Assembly: GCA_948602995.1 (NCBI GenBank)
Contig: CAPEBR010000012.1
Span: forward strand, 54,933 to 118,932
DNA length: 64,000 nucleotides
Direction: 5' to 3'
Source of the DNA: an uncultured Dorea sp.
GTDB lineage: Bacteria > Bacillota > Clostridia > Lachnospirales > Lachnospiraceae
A model generated the notes under the pieces. It was not told the origin of the DNA. It worked only from the letters and a program-made list of their open reading frames with translations, and ran no database searches. Below, one piece after another: positions 1-7,367 of this stretch (position 1 is the first letter of the stretch; each line of letters starts with the position of its first letter). Position numbers and translations under genes: made by a program.

Positions 1-1
1 T

Positions 2-1483
2 GTACAGGCAGGGGAGCTGTGGAATTATAATAAAAATACGGACGAAATCTCTTTGGTATTCAGCTTTGCTGATGCGGAAAATACGGATGCCAGGAATCTT
101 CTTTCGCAGCACGAGATCAGACTTCTCGGGATGGAGGAAAATGGAAATACGGCGTTCGCCGTGTATGGTTATATGAACCGGGGAGAGCATGAAGGCGAGG
201 CCGGGGCAGTGGTCTATTATTATGAGCCCGAAAAAAATGCAGTAGAGGAGAAGATGTTCATTTCCAGTGACAAGTCTTATGAGCGCATTGCAGAGGAACT
301 TGGCGAGCTGATGTACTATAGTGTGGAACAGGACATGCTGTACGTGCTGGCAGACGGGACTTTTTATGAGATCAATGCAGGCATGCAGAATATGTCTGAA
401 TTAGTCACTGGACTTTCCGAGACGCAGTATGTGGTCGCTGAGGACGGACATATAGCGGCATACCAGACAGAAGAAACGAAGATGACGGTGAAGAATTTTG
501 CAAATGGAAAGGAAAGAACGGTAGAATGCGAAAAAGGCGAGAACATAGTACCACTCGGATTTGTAAATGATGATTTTATCTATGGCCTCTCCAGAGGCGG
601 GGACGCCGGAAAAACAGTAGCAGGTCAGGCGGTTTTCCCCATGTATAAGGTAGTGATAGAGGATGAAAAGGGGGAAACCATAAAAAAATATGAGCAGCCC
701 GGAATCTATATACTGGGAGCAGTGCTGGATGCACACCTGATTACCCTGGAGCTTGCCGAGAAGGAAGGCGCATCTTATAACAGCACATCAGAGGAATACA
801 TTACGAACAATGAAGGAAAGGATGACAGCAGAATATACGCAGAGACCTATGTTACAGAGCTAAAAGAGACACAGGTAAGGCTGGTCCTCGATGAGCAGCC
901 GGAAGACAGGTCTCCAAAACTTCTTAAGCCCAAGCAGACAGTGCGCGGCAATCTCCGGATCGTAGACTTTACCAGTGCAGAGCCGAAGAATAAATGTTAT
1001 GTCTATGGCCGCGGAAGACTCCAGGGCAGCTACGACAGAGCAGGCGATGCAATCAAAGCAGCAGACTCCTGCAGCGGCGTCGTTGTATCCGCCTGGCAGA
1101 CGTATATCTGGCAGCGCGGGAACAGAGACCTGCAGTACAGCATAGAGGGAAAAGACAAGGAGATCGGGACGATACTTTCGCAGCTAAAAAGCGGAAAAGC
1201 GCCAATGGATATTATGCAGGAAATATCACCAGGACGAGAGCTTGACCTGACAGGGTGTGAACCAGAACAGGTACTATATATTGTGAACCAGGATATCCCG
1301 GTGATCGCCATGCTGGATGCAAAAAATGCAGTTGTAATTACAGGCTACGGAGACGGAACAATCGCATATAAGGATGGCGGAAAGGGGACAAAGGTCGTAA
1401 CATATAAAGAAATGGAAGAAATGACAAAGGGAAGCGGAAATACCTACGTGGCGTATTTGGGGACGGGGCATTTTTCACCATAG
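2..1483 (+). CDS. Partial repeat-rich protein with possible C39-like C-terminal domain (5' end outside window)
   Basis: The reading frame is open from base 2 and no start is visible, so the N-terminus lies upstream of the window. The first ~330 visible residues are rich in short beta-strand-like repeats (alternating VYYYEPEKN, YVLADGTFYEI, ITLELAEKEG), suggesting a beta-propeller. The last ~130 residues (around QVLYIVNQDIPVIAML and VVITGYGDGTIAYKD) resemble the C-terminal half of C39/papain-like peptidase domains of Lachnospiraceae. Where such domains have a catalytic His before VVITGY, this one has KNA, so activity is doubtful. The C-terminus YLGTGHFSP lies in the palindromic repeat shared with convergent queT. 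Function unknown; an extracytoplasmic location is inferred, since the signal peptide region is not visible. Confidence 0.7.
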   Translation, partial: VQAGELWNYNKNTDEISLVFSFADAENTDARNLLSQHEIRLLGMEENGNTAFAVYGYMNRGEHEGEAGAVVYYYEPEKNAVEEKMFISSDKSYERIAEELGELMYYSVEQDMLYVLADGTFYEINAGMQNMSELVTGLSETQYVVAEDGHIAAYQTEETKMTVKNFANGKERTVECEKGENIVPLGFVNDDFIYGLSRGGDAGKTVAGQAVFPMYKVVIEDEKGETIKKYEQPGIYILGAVLDAHLITLELAEKEGASYNSTSEEYITNNEGKDDSRIYAETYVTELKETQVRLVLDEQPEDRSPKLLKPKQTVRGNLRIVDFTSAEPKNKCYVYGRGRLQGSYDRAGDAIKAADSCSGVVVSAWQTYIWQRGNRDLQYSIEGKDKEIGTILSQLKSGKAPMDIMQEISPGRELDLTGCEPEQVLYIVNQDIPVIAMLDAKNAVVITGYGDGTIAYKDGGKGTKVVTYKEMEEMTKGSGNTYVAYLGTGHFSP

Positions 1484-1537
1484 CGCGCAATAGAAGCTCC
1501 AGTGGAGCTTCTATTGTGAAAAATGTCCCGTCCCAAA
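1456..1537. repeat. Palindromic repeat family A, copy 1 (convergent gene ends)
   Basis: The arms TTTGGGGACGGGGCATTTTT and its near reverse complement enclose a second perfect hairpin (AATAGAAGCTCC / GGAGCTTCTATT, 1489-1515). The arms encode GTGHFSP at the end of the upstream + gene and GTGHFSQ at the end of queT on the - strand. The inner hairpin may act as a bidirectional terminator, although no clear T-run follows it. Confidence 0.85.
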
Positions 1538-2002
1538 TTTGCATTTTTTTAATACGGAATAGAGCGAGAGCCCCAGGATTCCGCAGGATATTACTTCTCC
1601 GGCTCCAACGGTCAGCATCATGAGTGGAATTGGAAGAGGGATGCCATAACCGTAGTGAAGTACGAAGGGGACAATGATTGTGTTTGCAAGGATGGGCGGA
1701 ACTGGTCCGAGGACAGGCGGCTTTTCGCGCAGAAGCCAGGTGAAGAATGCGCCGGCCAGGGTCGCGATGCTTCCGAAGATGATGTCCGGAAGGATGGCTC
1801 CGCCTAAGATGTTTGCTGTAAAGCAGCCGATGAACAGGCCTGGTATAGCGGCAGGGGTGAATAGTGGGAGTATGGTGAGGGCTTCAGAAATCCGTACCTG
1901 GACCTCTCCATAGGAAAATGGTGCAAGTGCTAAAGTGAGCACTACATAGATGGCAGCAATCATTGCTGCCTGCGTAAGAAACGCTGTTTTCTGGTTTGTC
2001 AT
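1511..2002 (-). CDS. queT: QueT family queuosine-precursor ECF transporter substrate-binding subunit
   Basis: This 163-residue membrane protein is the S component of an ECF-type importer. QueT is known to take up queuosine precursors and work with the shared ECF energizing module, which is encoded elsewhere. The sequence starts MTNQKTAFLTQAAMIAAIYV and has the family block QVRISEALTILPLF followed by GLFIGCFTANILGG, with about five to six hydrophobic segments. ATG at 2002 is chosen because the preQ1 aptamer tail and the Shine-Dalgarno AAAGGAG end eight bases upstream; a longer frame to 2053 would run through the riboswitch. The last residues GTGHFSQ come from a palindromic repeat. Expression is probably repressed at translation by preQ1. 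Confidence 0.93.
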   Translation of the reverse strand: MTNQKTAFLTQAAMIAAIYVVLTLALAPFSYGEVQVRISEALTILPLFTPAAIPGLFIGCFTANILGGAILPDIIFGSIATLAGAFFTWLLREKPPVLGPVPPILANTIIVPFVLHYGYGIPLPIPLMMLTVGAGEVISCGILGLSLYSVLKKCKFGTGHFSQ

Positions 2003-2011
2003 GATTTTAAT

Positions 2012-2054
2012 CTCCTTTAGTTTTGTTTTACGTGTGGAAGGTCTCGAACACACG
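2012..2054 (-). promoter_or_regulatory. preQ1-I riboswitch of queT
   Basis: On the - strand a stem CGTGTG/CACACG closes the loop TTCGAGACCTTC and is followed by the A-rich tail TAAAACAAAACTAAAGGAG. This is the preQ1 class I layout: a short hairpin whose loop is entered by an A-rich tail that ends in the Shine-Dalgarno. The tail closely matches the Thermoanaerobacter preQ1 aptamer tail (AACAAAACAAGG type). The ribosome binding site is part of the tail, so control is probably of translation initiation. Class assignment is by recognition, not by covariance model. Confidence 0.8.
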
Positions 2055-2058
2055 ATTC

Positions 2059-2119
2059 ATTTAACGCCGGGAATCGGCGGCAAGCCTTGATAGACCTTGG
2101 TTTTTGTAGACTTGCAAGC
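2059..2119 (-). promoter_or_regulatory. Structured 5' leader module upstream of preQ1 aptamer
   Basis: Between promoter and aptamer the - strand RNA can form GCAAGTC/GGCTTGC (7 bp) around a loop containing AAAAACCAAGGTCT, then a perfect CGCCG-ATTCC-CGGCG hairpin. The same two elements, with a compensating T-to-C change in the first stem, occur in the second leader at 16425-16480. I do not recognise it as a named RNA class. Confidence 0.55.
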
Positions 2120-2126
2120 GTGGATT

Positions 2127-2155
2127 AGTATAGCATGTAAAAGGAGAAAAATCAA
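2127..2155 (-). promoter_or_regulatory. queT promoter
   Basis: On the - strand TTGATT (2150-2155) and TATACT (2127-2132) are separated by exactly 17 bases. The -35 box ends two bases from the left direct repeat of the mobile element, so integration left the promoter intact. Confidence 0.8.
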
Positions 2156-2157
2156 GG

Positions 2158-2181
2158 TTTGTCCGGAATTTGTCCGGAATG
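2158..2181. repeat. Left attachment-site direct repeat
   Basis: The 24 bases contain two tandem TTGTCCGGAA units and are identical to 16210-16233. They lie directly upstream of the queT promoter. Confidence 0.75.
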
Positions 2182-2206
2182 GTATTGGGAGATAATGGTT
2201 ACAAAG

Positions 2207-2221
2207 TGTCCAAATTGGACA
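2207..2221. promoter_or_regulatory. TGTCCA-N3-TGGACA site 1 (parS-like or operator)
   Basis: TGTCCAAATTGGACA is a palindrome with a 3-base centre, 68 bases upstream of the ParA start. Two more sites of the same form are found inside the ParB gene and at 7318-7332. Candidate ParB-binding or repressor site. Confidence 0.5.
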
Positions 2222-2228
2222 TCAATAG

Positions 2229-2256
2229 ACTGAGGCAGAAATGTCTCGGTTTTTTT
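2229..2256 (+). terminator. Terminator/attenuator upstream of ParA
   Basis: ACTGAGGCA and TGTCTCGGT pair around GAAA and are followed by seven T. It either insulates the element from outside transcription or attenuates parAB. Confidence 0.7.
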
Positions 2257-2288
2257 AATACAGTAAGATATAGAAAGAGAGGGATGAG

Positions 2289-3113
2289 ATGAGAATCATA
2301 AATTTTCTAAACTTAAAGGGCGGAGTAGCAAAGACCTTTTCAGTGGTAAATATGGCATATGAGCTGTGGAGAAGAGGTTATAAGGTGCTGATACTGGATA
2401 ACGATAAGCAGGGGAATCTTAGTAAGGCTTATCGAAAGTATGATGCGGAGCAGACAGCCCCGGTCACAAGACTTTTGAGCGGAAACTGGGAGTGCCCGGA
2501 AGAATTGATACAGCGTACGGATTATGGCGGGATAGACATTGTATCTTCAAATATGTCTCTGTTTGGCGCGGTATGGAATCTTCTGAAAAGCGGGGACAGT
2601 GGCCTGATGGAGCGTTATCAGAGATTTATGGAGTTGGTAAAAAGCAGTGGGGAGAAGGGAGCAGACAGTAGTACAGCAGGAGGATATGATTACTGCCTGA
2701 TTGATAATCCGCCGGATATCGGACTTAACGTAATCAATGCTCTTGCAGTGGCAGATGAGGTCATTGTGCCTGTGAAGATTGACGAGGATGCGATTACTGG
2801 ACTGGATATTGTGGCGGAGCAGATTGAGGATGCGAAGGCTCTGAATCCTTCACTAACCTTAAGCGGAGTATTGGTTACTGTATATCAGAAAACAGACGGA
2901 GAAAAGGCCGGGTTAGAATGGCTTCGCCGGGAATATGAAAATCCTTCCAGTGAACGTTACAAGAAATATCCTGTTCTTGGGATGATCCGGTATTCAAAGA
3001 AAGTAGTGGAGAACTCTTTCCTGCGGAAGCCGATTTATGAATACAGCCCCTGCAGTGGAGCGGCACAGGACTATAAGAAGTTCGTAACTAGCTATACGGG
3101 GAAAGGCAGGTAA
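2289..3113 (+). CDS. ParA-family partition ATPase
   Basis: This 274-residue protein is a deviant Walker P-loop ATPase. The Walker A loop is LKGGVAKTF at residues 9-17, the A' region is LILDNDKQGNLS, and the Walker B-like segment is YCLIDNPPDIG. It has no N-terminal HTH extension, so it is the short ParA type. It is followed five bases later by the ParB gene; the two probably form a partition cassette that stabilises the excised circular element. The TGTCCA-N3-TGGACA sites nearby are candidate centromere sites. A MinD/Soj-like regulatory role is possible but less likely given the partner. Confidence 0.9.
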   Translation: MRIINFLNLKGGVAKTFSVVNMAYELWRRGYKVLILDNDKQGNLSKAYRKYDAEQTAPVTRLLSGNWECPEELIQRTDYGGIDIVSSNMSLFGAVWNLLKSGDSGLMERYQRFMELVKSSGEKGADSSTAGGYDYCLIDNPPDIGLNVINALAVADEVIVPVKIDEDAITGLDIVAEQIEDAKALNPSLTLSGVLVTVYQKTDGEKAGLEWLRREYENPSSERYKKYPVLGMIRYSKKVVENSFLRKPIYEYSPCSGAAQDYKKFVTSYTGKGR

Positions 3114-3117
3114 TAGT

Positions 3118-4140
3118 ATGGCGAGATTTGGAATCAGTGACATTATAGATGCAAGAAGTAAGGAATCGGGGAAAGACAGCGGAAATGATTATAAAGAAAT
3201 CTGGCTGAATCCCTATGACGTGAAGCCGTCAGAGAGTAATTTCTATTCCCAGGAGAACATAGAAGAGCTTGCCGACAGTTTCCTGACAGTGGGGCAACAG
3301 CAGCCTACGGTACTCGGGCGGGTGAATGGGGAATTTCATATAGTAAGCGGGCACAGGCGGAATCTTGCTAATATAAAGAATCTGGAACGAGGATATGGAG
3401 AATATACAAAAGTCCGTTATCTGTATAAGGATATGACCCCGGCAATGTTTGAACTGTCATTGCTGATAGGAAATGTTTATAGCCGGGAGCTTACGGCGTG
3501 GGAGAAAACAGAGCAGACAAAGAGATTAAAAGAGGCGCTGTTAAAAGCGAAAAGGGAGGACGGATTAGAGATTAAGGGGAAGATGCGTGATGTGATTGCC
3601 GACCTGATGAACGAGAGCAGTACAGGGATAGCCCGGATGGACAGCATTCAGAACAATGCTATTGCGGAAATCAAGGAAGAACTTAGGAAAGGGACGATTG
3701 GGATCTGTGCGGCTTATGAAGCGTCCAGACTTCCGCGCGATGAGCAAAAGGAAATTGCGGCTAAAGTTACAGAAGATGGCAGCGTACAGGTGAAAGAGGT
3801 TGTGGAAAGGGCAAGAAGGAAAACAGCGGGTATAGGGAATAAAGGGGCGGCAGGTGGTCAGACAGAAGAGAGCGAAGAGGGTCTCCGGGAACAAATAGCA
3901 GCATCTTATTCGAGAGCCATGCAGGAATGGGTAAAAGAAAATATGTGCGCTCCAACAAAAGAAGCAGAAGACGCCATACGGAAGGTGTCCAAAATGGACA
4001 CACCGCAAAAGGGTTGGGGGAATACAGAATGGGTGGTCTTTATGGCGAAGGCGATTATGAACAGGGCGGATTGTGTCAGCAGAGAGGATTTGTACTTACT
4101 TCATGATATTATGGAACGCTCTGGGAGGGAGGATATTTAG
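3118..4140 (+). CDS. ParB-like partition protein (ParB/Srx N-terminal domain)
   Basis: This 340-residue protein has a ParB N-domain: YKEIWLNPYDVKPSESNF, then NIEELADSFLTVGQQQP and the signature VSGHRRNLANI around residues 78-88, the nucleotide-contacting motif (GHRR) of ParB proteins. An HTH-rich middle (residues ~120-215) and a charged linker follow. It is encoded directly after ParA. The C-terminal ~70 residues do not match a family I recognise. A palindromic TGTCCA site lies within its own coding sequence (3985-4001), which could be a parS-like binding site. Confidence 0.88.
   Translation: MARFGISDIIDARSKESGKDSGNDYKEIWLNPYDVKPSESNFYSQENIEELADSFLTVGQQQPTVLGRVNGEFHIVSGHRRNLANIKNLERGYGEYTKVRYLYKDMTPAMFELSLLIGNVYSRELTAWEKTEQTKRLKEALLKAKREDGLEIKGKMRDVIADLMNESSTGIARMDSIQNNAIAEIKEELRKGTIGICAAYEASRLPRDEQKEIAAKVTEDGSVQVKEVVERARRKTAGIGNKGAAGGQTEESEEGLREQIAASYSRAMQEWVKENMCAPTKEAEDAIRKVSKMDTPQKGWGNTEWVVFMAKAIMNRADCVSREDLYLLHDIMERSGREDI
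3985..4001. promoter_or_regulatory. TGTCCA-N3-TGGACA site 2, inside ParB gene
   Basis: GTGTCCAAAATGGACAC is a 17-base palindrome with centre AAA. parS sites inside parB-like genes are known in other systems; here it is a candidate only. Confidence 0.5.
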
Positions 4141-4213
4141 AATCGTGAAAACAGTTAAGGAATATTTTCGTTTTGTTGTAAAAAAGTTTAGTGTAAGAAT
4201 ATGAAAGTTTAGC

Positions 4214-4242
4214 TTGACAAACTCTTATAAGGCATATATACT
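4214..4242 (+). promoter_or_regulatory. Promoter of the RtcB-PrfH operon
   Basis: TTGACA (4214-4219) and TATACT (4237-4242) have a 17-base spacer. Predicted transcription starts near 4249, giving a leader of nearly 290 bases before rtcB. Confidence 0.85.
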
Positions 4243-4290
4243 TAGCTTTGTAATCAAAAATTATTTATTCACACTGGAAGGAGGACAATC

Positions 4291-4392
4291 ATGAGACATT
4301 TTAATCAATTATCAAACAAGGATACAGCGATAAATAAAGAGAGCGGATTGTCCGTAATTCAGTTTCGGACAAATAGAGACTGTCAGTTATAG
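4291..4392 (+). CDS. Leader peptide, 33 residues
   Basis: An ATG preceded by a strong GGAAGGAGG ribosome binding site opens a frame of 33 codons starting MRHFNQLSNKDTAINK and ending RDCQL. It lies between the promoter and a terminator in front of rtcB. Its last codons and stop fall in the first arm of a 13-bp hairpin (4380-4422), so ribosome position would decide which RNA fold forms. No run of one amino acid is seen, so classical amino-acid attenuation is unlikely; sensing of stalled or damaged ribosomes is an inference. Confidence 0.65.
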   Translation: MRHFNQLSNKDTAINKESGLSVIQFRTNRDCQL

Positions 4393-4493
4393 ATTATGCT
4401 GATTAACGGCATACACTGACAGGTACTTTCTATATCCATTTATAGAGGTTATTCAGACAATTCCGCATCTCTGCGTTTCAGAGGTGTTTTTTT
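4343..4493 (+). promoter_or_regulatory. Attenuator of the rtcB operon with intrinsic terminator
   Basis: Three hairpins follow one another: TTGTCCG/CGGACAA (4348-4372), CTGTCAGT with TATGC / GCATA with ACTGACAG (4380-4422), and the terminator CATCTCTG/CAGAGGTG followed by seven T (4466-4493). GCGGATTGTC (4343-4352) can also pair at long range with GACAATTCCGC (4456-4466), next to the terminator, which would exclude the first hairpin. This is the arrangement expected of transcription attenuation coupled to translation of the leader peptide. Confidence 0.65.
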
Positions 4494-4538
4494 GTACTTT
4501 TTTGCAGGAAAGCGCCCCAAAAGAAGAGAAAGGATTAT

Positions 4539-5648
4539 ATGAAAACAGTAAATGGAGTCTACACTTCAGCAAAAATATTCACAGATACAATCGAAGACTA
4601 TGCGTTAGCCCAGATACAGATGCTTTGTGACAACGAGGCATTTAAGGATTGCACAATACGAATTATGCCAGATGTCCATCCGGGAAAGGTGGGGACGATT
4701 GGTTTTACTTCTACGGTTGGCAAGAGAGTGCTTCCGAATGTTGTTGGAATTGACGTGGGCTGCGGCGTGATGCTGGCAAAATTAAAGCAGAAAAAGACAG
4801 AATTCGGGAAGCTTGACAAGGTGATCAGGGAGAAGGTGCCCTGTGGTTTTGGTGTGCGTAAAAAGCCACACCGGTTTAGCCAGGAGTTTGATTTCCAGCA
4901 GTTACATTGTGTGGAGCATGTAAATATAGAAAAGGCAGAGTTAAGTCTTGGCACGCTTGGCGGAGGGAATCATTTTCTTGAACTGGACCAGGATGAAGAC
5001 GGAAATCTCTATGCGGCCGTACATTCCGGGAGCCGGAGACTGGGAAAAGAAATGACGGAGTATTATCTGGCAGAAGGACAGAAGGAATTAAAGAAAAAGG
5101 GTATTTCTGTCCCGTATGAAATGACCTGTCTGGAAGGCGTGCTGATGGAGAAGTATTTGCAGGATATTCAGATAGTACAGGAGTTTGCAGAATTGAACCG
5201 ATGCGCTATATTAGATGAACTGGCAAAAGGAATGAAATGGAAGATACAGGAGCAGATATCGTCTGTGCATAATTATATTGATAATGCAGGAAATAACATG
5301 ATTATGCGGAAAGGCGCCATCTCTGCAAGAGAGGGGGAGTTTGTGATTATTCCGATCAACATGCGCGATGGGATTCTTCTCGGTGTTGGGAAAGGAAATG
5401 CGGACTGGAATTACTCGGCGCCTCATGGAGCCGGACGGAAGATGAAACGGGAGGATGTAAAGACAAGGTTTACCGTATCCCAGTTTAAGACGGAAATGAA
5501 AGGGATTTACAGCTCCTGTATCGGGAAGGGTACGTTAGATGAAGCTCCGTTTGCATACCGGAATTTGACGGAGATAGAAGAGCAGATTGTAGATACGGCG
5601 GAGATCAGGAAAAGGCTCAAGCCGATTTATAATTTTAAGGCAGAATAA
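4539..5648 (+). CDS. rtcB: RtcB-type RNA ligase (RtcB2 class)
   Basis: This 369-residue protein is a GTP- and Mn-dependent 3'-phosphate RNA ligase. Conserved RtcB blocks are MPDVHPGKVGTIGFT, VVGIDVGCGVML with the metal-binding Cys, LGGGNHFLEL, AAVHSGSRRLG, a NMRDGILLGVGKG block, and APHGAGRKM, whose His is the residue guanylylated in the family. It is shorter than E. coli RtcB (408), as in RtcB2 proteins paired with PrfH. PrfH follows 14 bases downstream. In E. coli the pair rescues and repairs ribosomes cut in the 16S decoding centre, and the same role is inferred here. Transcription is controlled by the upstream attenuator. Confidence 0.95.
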   Translation: MKTVNGVYTSAKIFTDTIEDYALAQIQMLCDNEAFKDCTIRIMPDVHPGKVGTIGFTSTVGKRVLPNVVGIDVGCGVMLAKLKQKKTEFGKLDKVIREKVPCGFGVRKKPHRFSQEFDFQQLHCVEHVNIEKAELSLGTLGGGNHFLELDQDEDGNLYAAVHSGSRRLGKEMTEYYLAEGQKELKKKGISVPYEMTCLEGVLMEKYLQDIQIVQEFAELNRCAILDELAKGMKWKIQEQISSVHNYIDNAGNNMIMRKGAISAREGEFVIIPINMRDGILLGVGKGNADWNYSAPHGAGRKMKREDVKTRFTVSQFKTEMKGIYSSCIGKGTLDEAPFAYRNLTEIEEQIVDTAEIRKRLKPIYNFKAE

Positions 5649-5662
5649 GAGGGAAATAAGTT

Positions 5663-6295
5663 ATGATAATACAGTTAAGTTCAGGTCAAGGGCCGGCGGA
5701 ATGCGAGCTGACGGTAAAAAAGTTATATGATTCTTTGAAAAAGGAATTTCCGGATATTGAGATGATATCCAGCCATGAGGCAAAGCGGGCGGAAGGCTGT
5801 ACTTCCATTCTCTTTCAGACGGAACAAGATTTATCCGGGTTGGAGGGAAGTATTCAGTGGATTTGCAGAAGTCCTTACAGACCGAATCATAAGCGTAAAA
5901 ACTGGTTTATGGACGTCAGTGTAATACCGGAGGTGGAAACAGTCCGAAAGGATGAAGCTATGCCGGATGGTGGGGATAAAGAAGGCTATCAGGAAAATGA
6001 AATACGTTTTGAGCGGTTCCATTGCGGCGGCAAGGGTGGACAGAACGTGAACAAGGTGGAGACAGGCGTGAGGCTGATACATATTCCTGCGGGAATTACT
6101 GTCACCTCAACATCCGAACGGAGCCAGTATGCCAATAAAAAGGATGCGTTGAATAAGCTGAATGTGATCTTAAGGCAGATGGAACTGGAGGGGAAGAAAA
6201 AGCAGACCAATTCCGCGTGGCAGGAGCATACGAAAATTGTTAGGGGAAATCCGGTAAGGGTGTATGTGGGAATGGACTTCAAACGAAAAGTATGA
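5663..6295 (+). CDS. prfH: Peptide chain release factor homologue PrfH
   Basis: This 210-residue protein keeps the catalytic class I release factor domain, with HCGGKGGQNVNKVET (residues ~119-133) holding the GGQ loop and a following STSERSQYANK block. It lacks the stop-codon-reading domain and has a short N-terminal part instead. PrfH releases peptides from ribosomes whose 16S rRNA has been cleaved in the decoding centre, after which RtcB2 can reseal the RNA. The gene follows rtcB within 14 bases and is certainly co-transcribed. Together they would act as an anti-ribotoxin (colicin E3-like) module carried on a mobile element. Confidence 0.93.
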   Translation: MIIQLSSGQGPAECELTVKKLYDSLKKEFPDIEMISSHEAKRAEGCTSILFQTEQDLSGLEGSIQWICRSPYRPNHKRKNWFMDVSVIPEVETVRKDEAMPDGGDKEGYQENEIRFERFHCGGKGGQNVNKVETGVRLIHIPAGITVTSTSERSQYANKKDALNKLNVILRQMELEGKKKQTNSAWQEHTKIVRGNPVRVYVGMDFKRKV

Positions 6296-6320
6296 TGGAG
6301 AAGACTGGAGGATAAAGAAG

Positions 6321-7298
6321 ATGTATGATATTTTGAAATTTATTAATTCTCCTGATGTTAGGGAGTATCACAAAGACAGCAGATTCACACCAGCGCAGGA
6401 GTGTGTTTTGATAGCTGTAAGTCAGAAGACAACAGTGGAAGAGAAGGTAGAGACTTTGCGTTATATTCTAAATCATTACAAGAAGGAAGAATTAGGTGTA
6501 GAAACAGTATCGGAGAATGACCCATTTGAAATTTTGGATGTAGATCAATTCCTTATGGAAGCAAATCTGACCCTGCATATATGGGAAGAGCTTTTGAAAA
6601 TGAGGTATGATAATTCAGAAAAAGGAGTAATATATGCAGCAAATCTGACTGAGAAGGGTTTTTTTGCAGATAGGCTGACAAATTATTGCTTCTTTTCAAG
6701 CTATGATGCGGCTTATCATTCTCTTTTAAGGCAAAAGCAGGAATATTTGAGTGATGCAGATTTAAAAGATGTAGAAACATATGGAACTATATACCGGATC
6801 ATACTGGATAATCAGGAGTATAATCATACAGATGCGGACGAATACCGTTTTGACAGTGAAATGCGGCTGGTTCAGGTATTTGGAAGTATGAAATGGAAAC
6901 CAGTTGAGGTTGAGGAAGATGAGATGATATTTACACTGGAAAGCTATGGATTCTATCTTCCACTGCCGTTTCAGAAAGGGGATATTGTAAAGGTTGAATC
7001 TCCATTTTATGAAACTTATTACGGTGTAATACCTTATGGACCGGATGAAAAGTCGGAAGAATTACGAAAAATGAACAAAACTCTATATAGGAGTCTGGAT
7101 GTATATGATGAGAGTTCTGGACGCTTTTATTTTACAGATGACAGCAATGTACTGCAATTGTCTCTGTGTAATGAGGAAGAACTTCCTAAGGAACGAGAAA
7201 TTTTAAAGCAGGTGCGGGAAGTCAGGAAAGGAAACATGGATTTTATTTCATTTCTAAGTATGAGTGGAGCAGAAATAAGGTGTTCGACACGTGAATAG
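6321..7298 (+). CDS. Unknown protein, third gene of the RtcB-PrfH operon
   Basis: I do not recognise this 325-residue protein. ATG at 6321 is chosen because CTGGAGG lies 9 bases upstream; it begins MYDILKFINSPDVREYHKDS. It is acidic and soluble, with no signal peptide or membrane segment. Residues ~15-55 (TPAQECVLIAVSQKTTVEEK) look helical, and the second half has beta-rich segments (FYLPLPFQKGDIVKVESPFY, then YYGVIPYG), resembling a small beta-barrel. It starts 25 bases after prfH, so a joint function is possible. It may equally be a generic accessory protein of these mobile elements, since such elements often carry structured proteins of unknown role. Confidence 0.75.
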   Translation: MYDILKFINSPDVREYHKDSRFTPAQECVLIAVSQKTTVEEKVETLRYILNHYKKEELGVETVSENDPFEILDVDQFLMEANLTLHIWEELLKMRYDNSEKGVIYAANLTEKGFFADRLTNYCFFSSYDAAYHSLLRQKQEYLSDADLKDVETYGTIYRIILDNQEYNHTDADEYRFDSEMRLVQVFGSMKWKPVEVEEDEMIFTLESYGFYLPLPFQKGDIVKVESPFYETYYGVIPYGPDEKSEELRKMNKTLYRSLDVYDESSGRFYFTDDSNVLQLSLCNEEELPKEREILKQVREVRKGNMDFISFLSMSGAEIRCSTRE

Positions 7299-7313
7299 GA
7301 AGTAAAGGGGTAG

Positions 7314-7336
7314 GAGGTGTCCATTATGGACACCTC
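7314..7336. promoter_or_regulatory. TGTCCA-N3-TGGACA site 3 (23-bp palindrome)
   Basis: GAGGTGTCCAT and ATGGACACCTC form a perfect 23-base palindrome between the ends of two convergent genes. It contains the same core as sites at 2207 and 3985. The position in a convergent gap argues against a promoter operator and for a ParB-type site, but a terminator hairpin is another reading. Confidence 0.5.
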
Positions 7337-7367
7337 TGCCCTATTGTGTGTATGTAGGGGATGAAAG

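Noticed and set aside
2022..2118. tRNA-like region with GTTCGAGACC and inverted repeats at the element boundary
   Set aside because: No acceptor stem, anticodon arm or CCA; the sequence is better explained as the - strand preQ1 leader, with promoter and queT start in register.
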